From assembly GCA_947034885.2 (NCBI GenBank), contig OX344753.2, positions 14,570,001 to 14,634,000 of the forward strand: a stretch of 64,000 bases of DNA, written 5' to 3'. Positions 54,903 through 64,000 of the stretch are shown piece after piece (position 1 is the first letter of the stretch; each line of letters opens with the position of its first letter). A program made the translations under genes and the position numbers. A model generated the notes under the pieces. It did no database searches. It saw only the letters and a program-made list of their open reading frames with translations, and was not told the origin of the DNA. The DNA is from Thuidium tamariscinum. Taxonomy: Eukaryota > Streptophyta > Bryopsida > Hypnales > Thuidiaceae.

Positions 54903-55844
54903 TTAACCCCTAAACCCCTAACAACATTTTCACCAAAAAAAATGCTCCAAAACTGCCATTTCTAATAGAAGAGCAATTTTTTTTTAAAAACACGTTTTGA
55001 CTCATGTAACCGTAGGATCTTGTAGTAAGGTGATTTGTAAACATGTGGAAAAAATTTCAGAAATTTCCACCTCGTAGATTGCAAGATTTAAGCATTTGAA
55101 TTGACAAAAACTGTTTTTTTATCCCTGCGAAAATCCGGGCAGCTGCACTTCACAAGGTCACATTTGTGTGAAAAAAAATTCAAAATGGTGGTTACTCTTT
55201 GAATTCATACTTCAATGCAAGTTGGCTACATTCTCAAAAAAATTCAAACCATTTGGAATTGTACAACATATATGAAAAAATAAGTAAGTAGAAAGAAGTA
55301 AAAAATGAGCCAAAATACTAAATTGTGAACATTTTATTCATGGAATTGAAAATTTTCAATCCCAATGGTTAAAATGTTGAAATAAACAATCTACACCTTT
55401 TGTTTTTATTTTTTTCCAAAAATATGAAAAATTGAATTAAATGAAGAATTTCAAACTTTTTTTGTACTGTGGAGATTCTGTAACTGGCCACAAACTACCC
55501 CAAACTCAAAATCTTCATAACTTTTGACTCATTGATCGGAATGGATTGATTCAAAGCTTCCCATGTCTGTATAAACCTAAAGAATCAATTTGAAATTTCA
55601 CTTTTGAAAAAAAAAAGTTTTTTCAGCTGCCCGGGCTGCCCGCCGAGCAAACAAAGTGACATATCATGCCATAACTTTTTATCCACAAAGTCAAAAGTTA
55701 TGAAAATTGTTGGGCCTTAAAGCTACTCCTCGGACACACATTGTATCAAAATTTCAAAGAAAAAAAATAAAAACTCCATCTGTAGTGAGCTGCCCAAAAA
55801 ATCTATAATCTCAAAAAATGTTGTTCAGGGGTTTAGGGGTTTAG
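54903..55844. mobile_element. piggyBac-like TTAA MITE, family E, copy
   Basis: TTAACCCCTAAACCCCTAAC at the left and GGGGTTTAGGGGTTTA at the right, where the right TTAA has decayed to TTAG. 942 bp, in reverse orientation relative to the copy at 33303: 'AACCGTAGGATCTTGTAGTA', 'GGAATGGATTGATTCAAAGC'. The part at 55600-55810 closely matches the right half of the foldback at 21973. Confidence 0.8.
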
Positions 55845-55964
55845 TGACCTTTTTCTTCTAGTTGAAGCTTGTATAATATAATATCACCAAGCATTGAATT
55901 TTGTAACTTAAACATTGCATTGCAAATTTCAACGTAAGTGGGAAGAATGAAGCATTTGTATACA

Positions 55965-56194
55965 ATGGACACTCCAAAATGCGCTACTAACTGTAAATTG
56001 CCATCTTTACAATGTATATATCTCCAAAATCAAATTCATACTTCTTTAGAAGCAATTGTTTTTTAATCAAATTTTGTTCATTCATAGCTTTTGCATACAA
56101 TATCCAAATGCCACATTCTTTGATGACTTTGGAATTCTTTTCACTTGCCAATTTTTTTTTAAATGAAAAATTTATTAATCTAAAAAATGTAACA
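55965..56194. mobile_element. MITE family B, partial diverged copy
   Basis: 'TTGCCATCTTTACAATGTAT', 'AGCTTTTGCATACAATATCC' and 'TTTCACTTGCCAATTTT' match family B in order. No terminus is clear. Followed head to tail by a fuller copy. Confidence 0.5.
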
Positions 56195-56470
56195 ATGGTA
56201 GGCACCAAAAAATGGCCCATTATCTTAAACCACCATCTTCATTGTACATCTCCAAAATCAATTTTGTACCCATGTGGAAGAAACACTTTTAGAACCAAAC
56301 TTTGACCTTTTATAGCTTTTGCATATTGTATTCAACTATCATGCTCTTTGGTGCATTCAAACCTCCTTTCACTTGCCAACATCCCAATGTGAAAATTTGA
56401 CCATTGTAATAATAATAACTACTATAGGCACAATTTCAATTTGTGGCGGTTTTAGGTGTACCCACTTTGA
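56195..56470. mobile_element. MITE family B, copy 5
   Basis: The right end TTTTAGGTGTACCCACTTT is good; the left end ATGGTAGGCACCAAAA is degraded. The interior has 'AGCTTTTGCATATTGTATTC' and 'CACTTGCCAACATCCCAA'. Confidence 0.65.
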
Positions 56471-56479
56471 TACAAGGGT

Positions 56480-56770
56480 TCTTTTTTGGCAATTTTTTTT
56501 CAAATTGCACCAAAATACTGGGCCCCGCACTGAGACTTTAGAACATACACACCAAAAAATTGGATGAAATTATCCCAAACTTCAAATCACAGAATTTTTT
56601 TGGATCAAACCATTAGATAGTGGATGAAAGAAAAATCATGGATTTGAGATCTGCACAAATAGTATATTTTTTATCCAATATGAGGATGAATGTTGAACTT
56701 TGGAGCGCCAGTGTAACATTTACTATCACCATTTTGGCACTTCAAAAAAAATAAGAAACAAAGCAAAAAA
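56480..56770. repeat. family R repeat, copy
   Basis: 'CAAATTGCACCAAAATACTG', 'TTGGATGAAATTATCCCAAA', 'GAGGATGAATGTTGAACTTT' and 'CACCATTTTGGCACTTCAAA' align with the other R copies. Confidence 0.55.
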
Positions 56771-57130
56771 ACAAAAACAGCTTGATACCGGTATAACTTG
56801 ATAACCAGCTTCACAGTTTTAGGGTTTAGGGTTTTTCTGTTTTTTTCCCAGCTCCAGTAGTCCAGTTCCAGTTTAGGGTTCTGGGGAAACCAACCATTGC
56901 TCCTCCGTGGAGAGCATCTTCAGTTGCTGTTGTTCCTGCAGCACGAGCTGTACGACTGCCAACAAGTAATGCAAACCTGTGTGAAGCAGGGTTTAGCAGA
57001 CTCCGCAGGTGCTTGCACAGAATACCACATTAATTCTCTGTTACCTGCACCACCTAAGTTACAGTCCAGCACTGGCTACTGTAACTTTATTGTTGGAATT
57101 GTTGGTAACTCATTCATCAATAATGAATTT

Positions 57131-57245
57131 AACTTTTGTTTTGTTTTGTTTTTTGACACAAATGAAACGGAATTTCATTGCAAAAAACAGAGTACAACGC
57201 CCAGCCACAGGTGGCCTGGGGAGAAAGAACCACTAACTACTTATG
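57131..57245 (-). mobile_element. 3' end of a non-LTR retroelement (5'-truncated)
   Basis: Read on the minus strand: 'GGCCACCTGTGGCTGGGCGT', 'TGTACTCTGTTTTTTGCAAT', 'GAAATTCCGTTTCATTTGTG' and 'TCAAAAAACAAAACAAAAC'. This is the form of plant L1-type LINE 3' ends with an A-rich tail. No coding part is included. Related tails occur near 8100, 11585 and 54366. Confidence 0.55.
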
Positions 57246-57255
57246 AATTTAACTC

Positions 57256-58875
57256 TTAACCCTGAAACGTCTCAATCCTTTTTTGAATTTTTGCACATTT
57301 TCGCTTATAGTTTTGTACAAATATATCATTTACCAGAATTTAATGAATTTGGACATTAACCCCTCACCGCCCCAACCTCGACAGGGTGAAGGAGACGTTC
57401 TGAGAGCAGTGCGGAAATCAATCAAACTAGCGACAAATCTGCACACCTGTACGGAAATCCACCGTTCAATTTGGTTTAGGCATTGAGTATGGTGGGGTAG
57501 GTTTTGTCCGATTCACAAATGGTGCATCACGTGGTGACATTATAATGTTTGATGTGTCCTGTTTTTACAAAAAAAATGCCGCTTTTCACAGTTCTTGATA
57601 TTTGCAGAACAATTTCCAATCACCTCGAATGACGAACTGAGGTCCTACTTTCAGGAAGTGGGCGAATCCACTCCCCAAATATGCACGCCAGTTTTCAAGG
57701 TGTAACAATCCATGTTTGGCAAGATCCATGGCCATAAGTTGTAGTTGCGGACATTGTCAAGATTCTTGTGACTGGTGCTGACCGGGAACAAGTGCAATAG
57801 CCACGGGTGACAGCAAGTCACAGTTTTTGAATTGAAATTAGTGTGGGTGCGATCTCCGAAAGAAAAAACTTAGGCCACGGGGAGTCACAGACTGACCTCG
57901 TATTCCCTTCAATATGTAAAACACCCCTCCGCACTAACCTGCTCCCGCCAACCACCAAATTTGAAAACTAGCTGAGCTCATTCTCAAGCCAATCTTAGAA
58001 ACATATTGCGTGCAAGTCTAAAGGGGCATCCGTGCTCAACAATATGTTGATTACGACAAGCATCTACAAAACTGTTTTTCTTACTACCAAGAACTGTTGA
58101 TAGCAACAACTGTGATAGCAAAGCATACCCAAAGTGAACAAAATTGAGAGGCAAGTAGAACTTGCGAAACATCTGAACTCACATCCCAGCTCCCAGCACA
58201 AACTATAACTACTGAGATTATCAACTGCAAGTAGCAACACCTGAACACGCTATACTACCATGCAACCAACTGCCAAGAACTGGAGTATATTGTTGAACCT
58301 CGCAAACTCAAAACCTTCACACCTCCAAAAACCGCCAAGCAAATCATGTTGTCATTGCCATCACTATGGTCTCCCTGCCCACCTTGCACAGAAACCTAAC
58401 CCACTACGAAACATACTCCAATTCCAGACGCACTTAGCAGCGAGTCGACCATTGTACAAAATTAGTGTGGGCGGATCCGAGGGCAACGGTGTCTGACCGA
58501 CGCTGGCAGGTCAAAGAATGGACAGGAAGCACCAACTGCCATGTCCAAATTTTTGTAGTTTGTACTCAACTGAAGATTGTGAGTTCATAGTCAATTGCTT
58601 TCTGCATCGCCACACACATTCTGATACACCTCTTGTGGCCACTCATTTTAGGTTTTCACTTTGTGCTCATTCCATTCACAGGCTGTATGCTGCAACACTT
58701 TTACAATCGAGAGGAGCCATATTTTGGCCGCTGGGGCGGTGAGGGGTTAAGGAAGGTTGTCTTCTCTAGATTCAAGTATTACATTTGATAAATTAGAAGT
58801 TGATTGGATGAAACAGTGCCTTGAAGGCCTTTGTTCATCGTCCAGAATATGGACGTTGGAGCGCTTCAAGGTTAA
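57256..58875. mobile_element. outer TTAA element N (piggyBac-like)
   Basis: TTAACCCTGAAACGTCTCAA at the left and GCGCTTCAAGGTTAA at the right (inverse TTAACCTTGAAGCGCTCCAA, a few mismatches). Element M is inserted at an internal TTAA. Without M, N would be only about 230 bp. Confidence 0.65.
57356..58750. mobile_element. TTAA element M (piggyBac-like), GC-richer cargo
   Basis: TTAACCCCTCACCGCCCCAA at the left; right end TGGGGCGGTGAGGGGTTAA. A 1,395-bp element of distinctly higher GC than its surroundings, with no transposase frame that I recognise. The interior has frames of 78 (58260-58496), 74 (58518-58742) and 62 codons on both strands, none with a known domain. The cargo could be a decayed piggyBac transposase, captured host DNA or simply older sequence. 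Confidence 0.75.
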
Positions 58876-59005
58876 TTCCTACTGTACTTAAGTCCCACCT
58901 CATGGCCTTTTATGCATCAAATTCCACTCAAAATTGCCATCTCTAAGCTTATTGCAAAGCACAAAAAACTTTAGAAACTTTCTTTTTCTTTTTCTTTTTT
59001 TCATA

Positions 59006-59164
59006 TAAGGTAAACTACCCCATTGTGGTTTAAATTGGAGCAAGCACATTGTAGGCAAAATTGTAATATAGGTGTACCTTGGAGAACTTGAATACACACT
59101 ACCATTACAATTTTGTCCACAATGGGCTTGCTCCAATTTTGATTGCAATGGGATTGTTACCTTA
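59006..59164. mobile_element. family J MITE, compact copy
   Basis: TAAGGTAAACTACCCCATTG at the left and CAATGGGATTGTTACCTTA at the right. Only 159 bp, nearly all inverted repeat: 'GAGCAAGCACATTGTAGGCA' against 'CCACAATGGGCTTGCTCC'. Shares termini with the giant hairpin at 5841-7390. Confidence 0.85.
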
Positions 59165-59965
59165 CCTAACAACATGATCTTGCACTAGACTGAAATAAGA
59201 ACATGGTGGAAGAAATTCTTAAAACTGTGACCATTGAGATTGCAAGATATGTACATTTGAAGTGAAGAAAACCATTTTTTTTTTCACCTTGGGTGACTAA
59301 ATTTATAGCTTTTGAATCTTCGTGGCTTAAAATGTTTGTACTTTTAATATTGAATTTAAAGTTTTTTAATAGTGAAGAATTGAGTTGAAAGTCTACGGAA
59401 AATATTACATCAACAGAGAAACCCTTGATTTTTATTCTTATAACTTTTTTGAAGAAGAATTAAGTACAAGAATGCAAAAAATCACTAATTGTTAATAGGT
59501 CTAAGGTGGAATTGAATAATAATCTTAATGGTGGGATTGCTCTAGCAAGAGAACAGAATCTTGTCAAACAAGTTATTCAAAAAATTGTGAAAATTGCATT
59601 AAAAAATGAATCCTCTAAGTTATTTTTACAAGATGATGTTGCAAAATTGCCCAAAGTATAAAATTGTTCATAACTTTTTCATTGCATATCAAAATAGAAT
59701 GAATCAAATACTTTATATATAGACAAAAGTTTTTTCTAAGAAAAAAAGAAATTGAAAATTTTATTTTGAATCTTTTGTAATTTTTTTGTGATGCCTAACG
59801 AAAACCCCAATTTAGTTTCAAGGTGGCAAACTTTTGCTTCGGGGCATCAATTGAAATAAAAATTATATTTCTAAAAATCTAATGTACTTTTTCATCTTCA
59901 ACAAAAGTTTTAAAAAATTAGAAGAAAAATTAAGATTGTACTAGCCTATCTAAAAATCTAATTTT
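59165..59965. repeat. dispersed repeat family P, copy 3
   Basis: 'TAATAGGTCTAAGGTGGAAT', 'TCTTAATGGTGGGATTGC' and 'TTTTTACAAGATGATGTTGC' follow the order seen at 2850-3740 and 20160-20960. Confidence 0.5.
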
Positions 59966-59970
59966 TTCCC

Positions 59971-60859
59971 TTAACCCTTTAGTGACCAGTTGACCACTTT
60001 TTAGTTGATTTTTGCACTCTCGGTCTATTATTGTTCAAAATACATTTGATCACAAAAATATCAAAGAGTAATGCAATTAGAGTGTCTTCATGTGCTTTAA
60101 ACAAAACCAATTTTAAGAGAATTGGAGCATTAATGCATTAGCTATGAGGTTGCAAACTCAAATGGCATGGACCCTCAAATGGGAAGTGTTCAACAAATAT
60201 ATGAAAAAATATCAACCAATTTGTGAGATTTTTTTGTATCTTGATAACTTGACAAGGCATAAGTGTTGCTTTGTAATCTCATGAATGCCCAAAGTAAACT
60301 TATGCATTGAAATTTACGTAGTGCAAATTCTAAAGGGTCATTCAAATCATTGGTTTTTGAGGATTAAGGGAAAAAACTCAAATTCCACCAAGGCTCTAAA
60401 AGCAAACATGATTTAGAGGTACATTTTTCTTTCTTCAATGTACCAAATCTGCACATTTTAGAAGTGTATTGCTTTTGATGACCACAAATGACCATTTTTT
60501 GTGAACTTCAAAAATTTGTAACTAATTTGAAAAAGCTTCAAAAGAATATGAAACAACTTGGATTAGATGCCTATTCTACTTGCCTCTAAAGAAAAATTTA
60601 CTGAAAAATATTTAAAGATTTTCGACCTCCCTAAAATCCAATTCTAGCCCTTAAAAGGTTGATTTATGGACCTTCTACCTTATTTATAGCAATTTGTACT
60701 ATTGGATGAGTTTGATTTTTTGTTAGGTTGAAGAATCTCCCTTATGGCAATACTTTATATGATTTGATCTAAGATTACATTCTCAAAGTGGCTACAAAAT
60801 TCACTTTCTTGAAGAACTATGCCCGCCCTCCAAATCAACCACGGTCACTAAAGGGTTAA
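59971..60859. mobile_element. piggyBac-like TTAA MITE O, containing a family A MITE
   Basis: TTAACCCTTTAGTGACCAGT at the left and CGGTCACTAAAGGGTTAA at the right form a TIR of about 20 bp. 889 bp. Family A is nested at 60390-60682. No coding capacity. Confidence 0.8.
60390..60682. mobile_element. MITE family A, copy 5
   Basis: The left end is degraded (AAGGCTCTAAAAGC); the right end GGACCTTCTACCTTA is intact. The interior has 'AATATGAAACAACTTGGATT' followed by AGATGCC. Confidence 0.7.
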
Positions 60860-63800
60860 AGAACAATAGAACTTTAGAGGTTAAACCAAATTTGCTTGTC
60901 ATAAGTGCAATCCTAAAGTAAAATCTAAAATCTCCTTAAATTAGGACATGATGCTTGTTGCTTGTCCAAAATTTGTACACTCAAGGCCTGCAAATATGAT
61001 TAGTACTTTGCCTTTAAAACTTGAATGTGTACTAAACAAACCACAAAGTAATAGGCCCAATACATTGAAACATTCTAATGTAATTCAAATATCATTTTTT
61101 GAAAACACTCTCTTGAAACCAAACAAGAGAGGCTTAGCCTAGGGTTTATAGGTCAACCCTAGATAGATGATGAAGACATTTTATATCCTTTGCCAGGATG
61201 GTTGAGAAGGCTTTGAATGTATTGAAAATGAAAGATTTTCATCTAATCTTTTGTAGGCAACTTTATTGATGCTATGATCACATTATAGATTTAAGTTTAA
61301 GACATTTAGTTTATTTATTTATTTTATATGGGGTAGCTTATGAAGAACATGGTACATTATCTTTAAAACTTCACTTTGACATTCAAACTAGTTTTTTTTG
61401 CCTTTGAAAAAAAATGAAGGCTTTTGAAGTGCAATTTTCTATTCTACTTGAATATATTGAAAAATTCCTTAAAATAAGCATTTCAGTGTAGTTTGTAATT
61501 GTGGATCTATACCACATTTTCATGTATATAATGAATGATGTTGAATTTTTCTTTATACTCCAATGTTTTGACTATAATTTACTTCTATTCTCAATATTCA
61601 AGATTTTTTGAACGTGATTTGTAATTGATATGAATTTTCTTCATTTTTCTTCAAATATTCATGGTAGTATGAAATTTTTAACCACACATAATGTATAATA
61701 TTCTACTATGAGGAAATAAGAATTTTTTGAAACACTACATAGTCTTTACATATTAAAATATACAAGATTTTTTGCTCTAGATAAACCTTAAAAGTAAGCT
61801 AGTGGATTGATATACTTGAGAAATGTTGGATGTTTGACTTCTTATAGAGGGAAATTTTGAGGAGAAAAGGTCTCTCCTCTCCTCCCCTCCCCGGCAAATT
61901 TTAAAATCTTTGATTGTTCAAGTTTGGAAATGTCATAGTGCAATGTATAAACTAAATTTAAAAATATTCTCATTGAAAAATATTAAGATGATTTTCAATC
62001 TTTTTAATGTAGATTTTTACATTTGAAAAAATCATATTTTTTATATTTGTACTATTCTACTATTCTTTATATATATATAATGTTTATTTTATAAAAATTG
62101 TGATGTCAAATTTATCTTCAATTATCAATGAAGGCCATGAATTATCTGTGGGAAAAAGTGATGGATAAACTTGTGCATTTTCTTCTGCTAATATGAAAAT
62201 TTCAATGCAAATTAGTAAAAATTGAGCATTCTATACATCTTGAGGGCATGATGGAACTTCTTATATTGTAGTGTGTAATTATCCTACATATAATGTAAAA
62301 ATATGTTATGTTATGTTTATCCAAGTTCAAGAAAGGCCAATGTAAAGAATATTTTGATATTAATATGGATAACCATGATTGTAGATATAGATTTGTATAA
62401 TATATAGATACACAAAATGAGAAGTTTTGTACATGAATGACCGAATCCAACTTCCATGAAATTGAGTTTGGTTGGCCTTAAGAAAATTATCATATAAAAG
62501 TATCTTGGATTTTATAAATATTGTCTTGGGAAGCATCCTGCAATATTTTCTAATATTAAGAGGATTAATGATGATTATTCTTATTTTTCATATTTAATTT
62601 TCTTTTGACAAAATAATTTTGGTTAATTAGGCTTTTTCTTTTTTACAATTGACAAACGTCCTTAGAATTTTTGATTGATTATATTTGTAGTTTTATAGAT
62701 CAATTGTTTATTCTTGCCATTAATTTATGTTGTCTTACAAATGCATTACAAAGAGTTGAGGACTCCCAAATTTTCCTTGATTTGCTTAATATACGATGGC
62801 AAGGAATAGTGAACTTGGAGGCATACTTACAAAATGATTCAAGTACTTTAGTTTAAGAAAAGAAAGTACTCTAATTAGGTGCTTAATACACATATAATAA
62901 TAATTTTTCCAAGACAAATCCAATACATTAAAAAATATTGTCTTATTTAGACTTCTAATGCAAAAATTATAAATATTAAAGTTTTGGCAATGATTAGGTA
63001 GTAGATAGCAAGTTGGCAACCCTTGATCAATATGGTAAGATATTTTTCTTTGGGATGGAAATTTAGGCATTCATACATTAATTAGATGATATTTTGATCC
63101 TAACATGTTTATATGTAGGGGCTACAAGCATTTTCAAAGAAATTCATAATTATGTACTATTTGGCCTTAGGTCTACAAACAAGTATCCTTGATCCACCAA
63201 AAATATATCCTAAATTCCCTTCAAATACTTTCTAAATAATGCAATTTGAACCCTTGAGAGCCCAATTCATAATGTATAGATTGCTTGACTAGATACTACT
63301 GAAGAAGCTCTTATCAATTCCTTATAGTTTGAAAAAGCTTTAGATTTTGAAAGAGTTAAAAGTCATCATTCTAAGTATGAAATTTAGAATAATTTGAAAT
63401 CAATCTAAATCCTAAATTTAATGTATCGTAGACAAATTTTATAAATCTTCCATTGCATTTAATGGTACTAAAATCATTGCAATTTTTGAAATGGAAGATC
63501 TATAAATACCATAATATATGCTAGTAATACTTCAATAATGCACTAAAATATCCCAATGTATGCTAATATATGCAAACATACTATTGTGAATAGATGAACT
63601 ATCTAGTATTGATGTTTAGCTATTAGAATTGTCCTTTTGATTTTGTAATAAGTACATGAGTCAATGCTAGAAGCAAATATAAGCTTATTGCCTCAACCAA
63701 CAATAAGTTGTTGGAAAGGTTAAAATGCCACATTATATCTAGATTTTTCATATAAATTTTTTTAAATTATTATTTATATGTCATTCAATATAAGATGTCC

Positions 63801-64000
63801 TCACTAAATAATGCAATTTGAACCCTTGAGCTCACAATTTGAGTTGTGAAGATATATGATACAACTCACTTTGGAAGAATGATTTAGTAATGATTTTCAC
63901 ACAAAAGTTGTAAACTATAATTCATAGATCATTTACACACAATTAGATCAAGTGCTTTACAATTTTACAAAACCAATATTGTTCAATAAAAGTTGAAACC
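60860..64000. other. 3.1 kb AT-rich terminal stretch, nothing recognised
   Basis: Short frames only (up to 94 codons on the minus strand at 62786-63070), none with a known domain. A 25-bp direct repeat (AATAATGCAATTTGAACCCT then TGAG) occurs at about 63234 and 63806 with partly similar flanks, suggesting a diverged duplication about 570 bp apart. Confidence 0.4.

Noticed and set aside
56897-57259. 120-codon plus-strand frame (LRGEHLQLLLFLQHELYDCQ...) as a host exon
   Set aside because: Its second half runs antisense through a LINE tail, and I recognise no domain in the first half.

Overview
The window is eukaryotic, AT-rich and dominated by repeats. I found no intact host protein-coding gene. 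Several features point to a plant: CACTA-type termini, a Stowaway-like MITE, fragments resembling plant LINE 3' tails, a tRNA-derived SINE, and a ZNF862-like (BED finger plus hAT) transposase resembling copies I associate with non-seed plants. A bryophyte, lycophyte, fern or streptophyte alga is a reasonable guess, but it rests on recalled families, not on a search. Almost every open frame here is non-coding noise in AT-rich DNA.

The centrepiece is an approximately 12 kb hAT transposon at 35311-47293. Its 10-bp terminal inverted repeats (TIRs) read CAGCGTTCCC and it is bounded by a perfect 8-bp target-site duplication (TSD), GTTCCCAC. Its minus-strand transposase gene survives as decayed pieces: BED-type finger, RNase-H-like core and C-terminal dimerisation domain. 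Three younger insertions sit in it: a 3.0 kb non-autonomous CACTA element (36786-39821, TSD GCA) exactly inside a codon of the C-terminal exon, a 78-bp CACTA-type foldback element (45889-45966, TSD AAA), and a putative LTR-element fossil (about 41555-45110).

The rest is a dense mosaic of short non-autonomous DNA elements, many recurring several times and many nested. The main groups are: (1) TTAA-bounded, piggyBac-like families with CCC(C/T)-type termini, often chained so that neighbours share one TTAA; (2) families with TAAGG-type termini and TA at the ends; (3) CACTA-type foldback hairpins with 3-bp TSDs; (4) a Mutator-like element with a 9-bp TSD; (5) an unclassified family with TIR GGGTCATTGCAAG and 4-bp TSDs; (6) a 1.55 kb near-complete hairpin at 5841-7390.

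Layout: 0-5 kb, small MITEs and diverged AT-rich sequence. 5.8-7.4 kb, giant hairpin. 7.8-11 kb, a tandem array broken up by nested insertions. 11.7-14 kb, chained piggyBac-like elements. 14.6-16.4 kb, an element containing three others. 16.4-21 kb, mostly unrecognised. 22-25.3 kb, foldbacks and MITEs. 25.7-34.3 kb, more nested elements. 34.5-47.6 kb, the hAT and its flanks. 47.6-64 kb, further MITEs and long AT-rich tracts with nothing recognised. Apart from the hAT transposase and its invaders, no genes here appear to work together. The value of the window is its readable insertion history.
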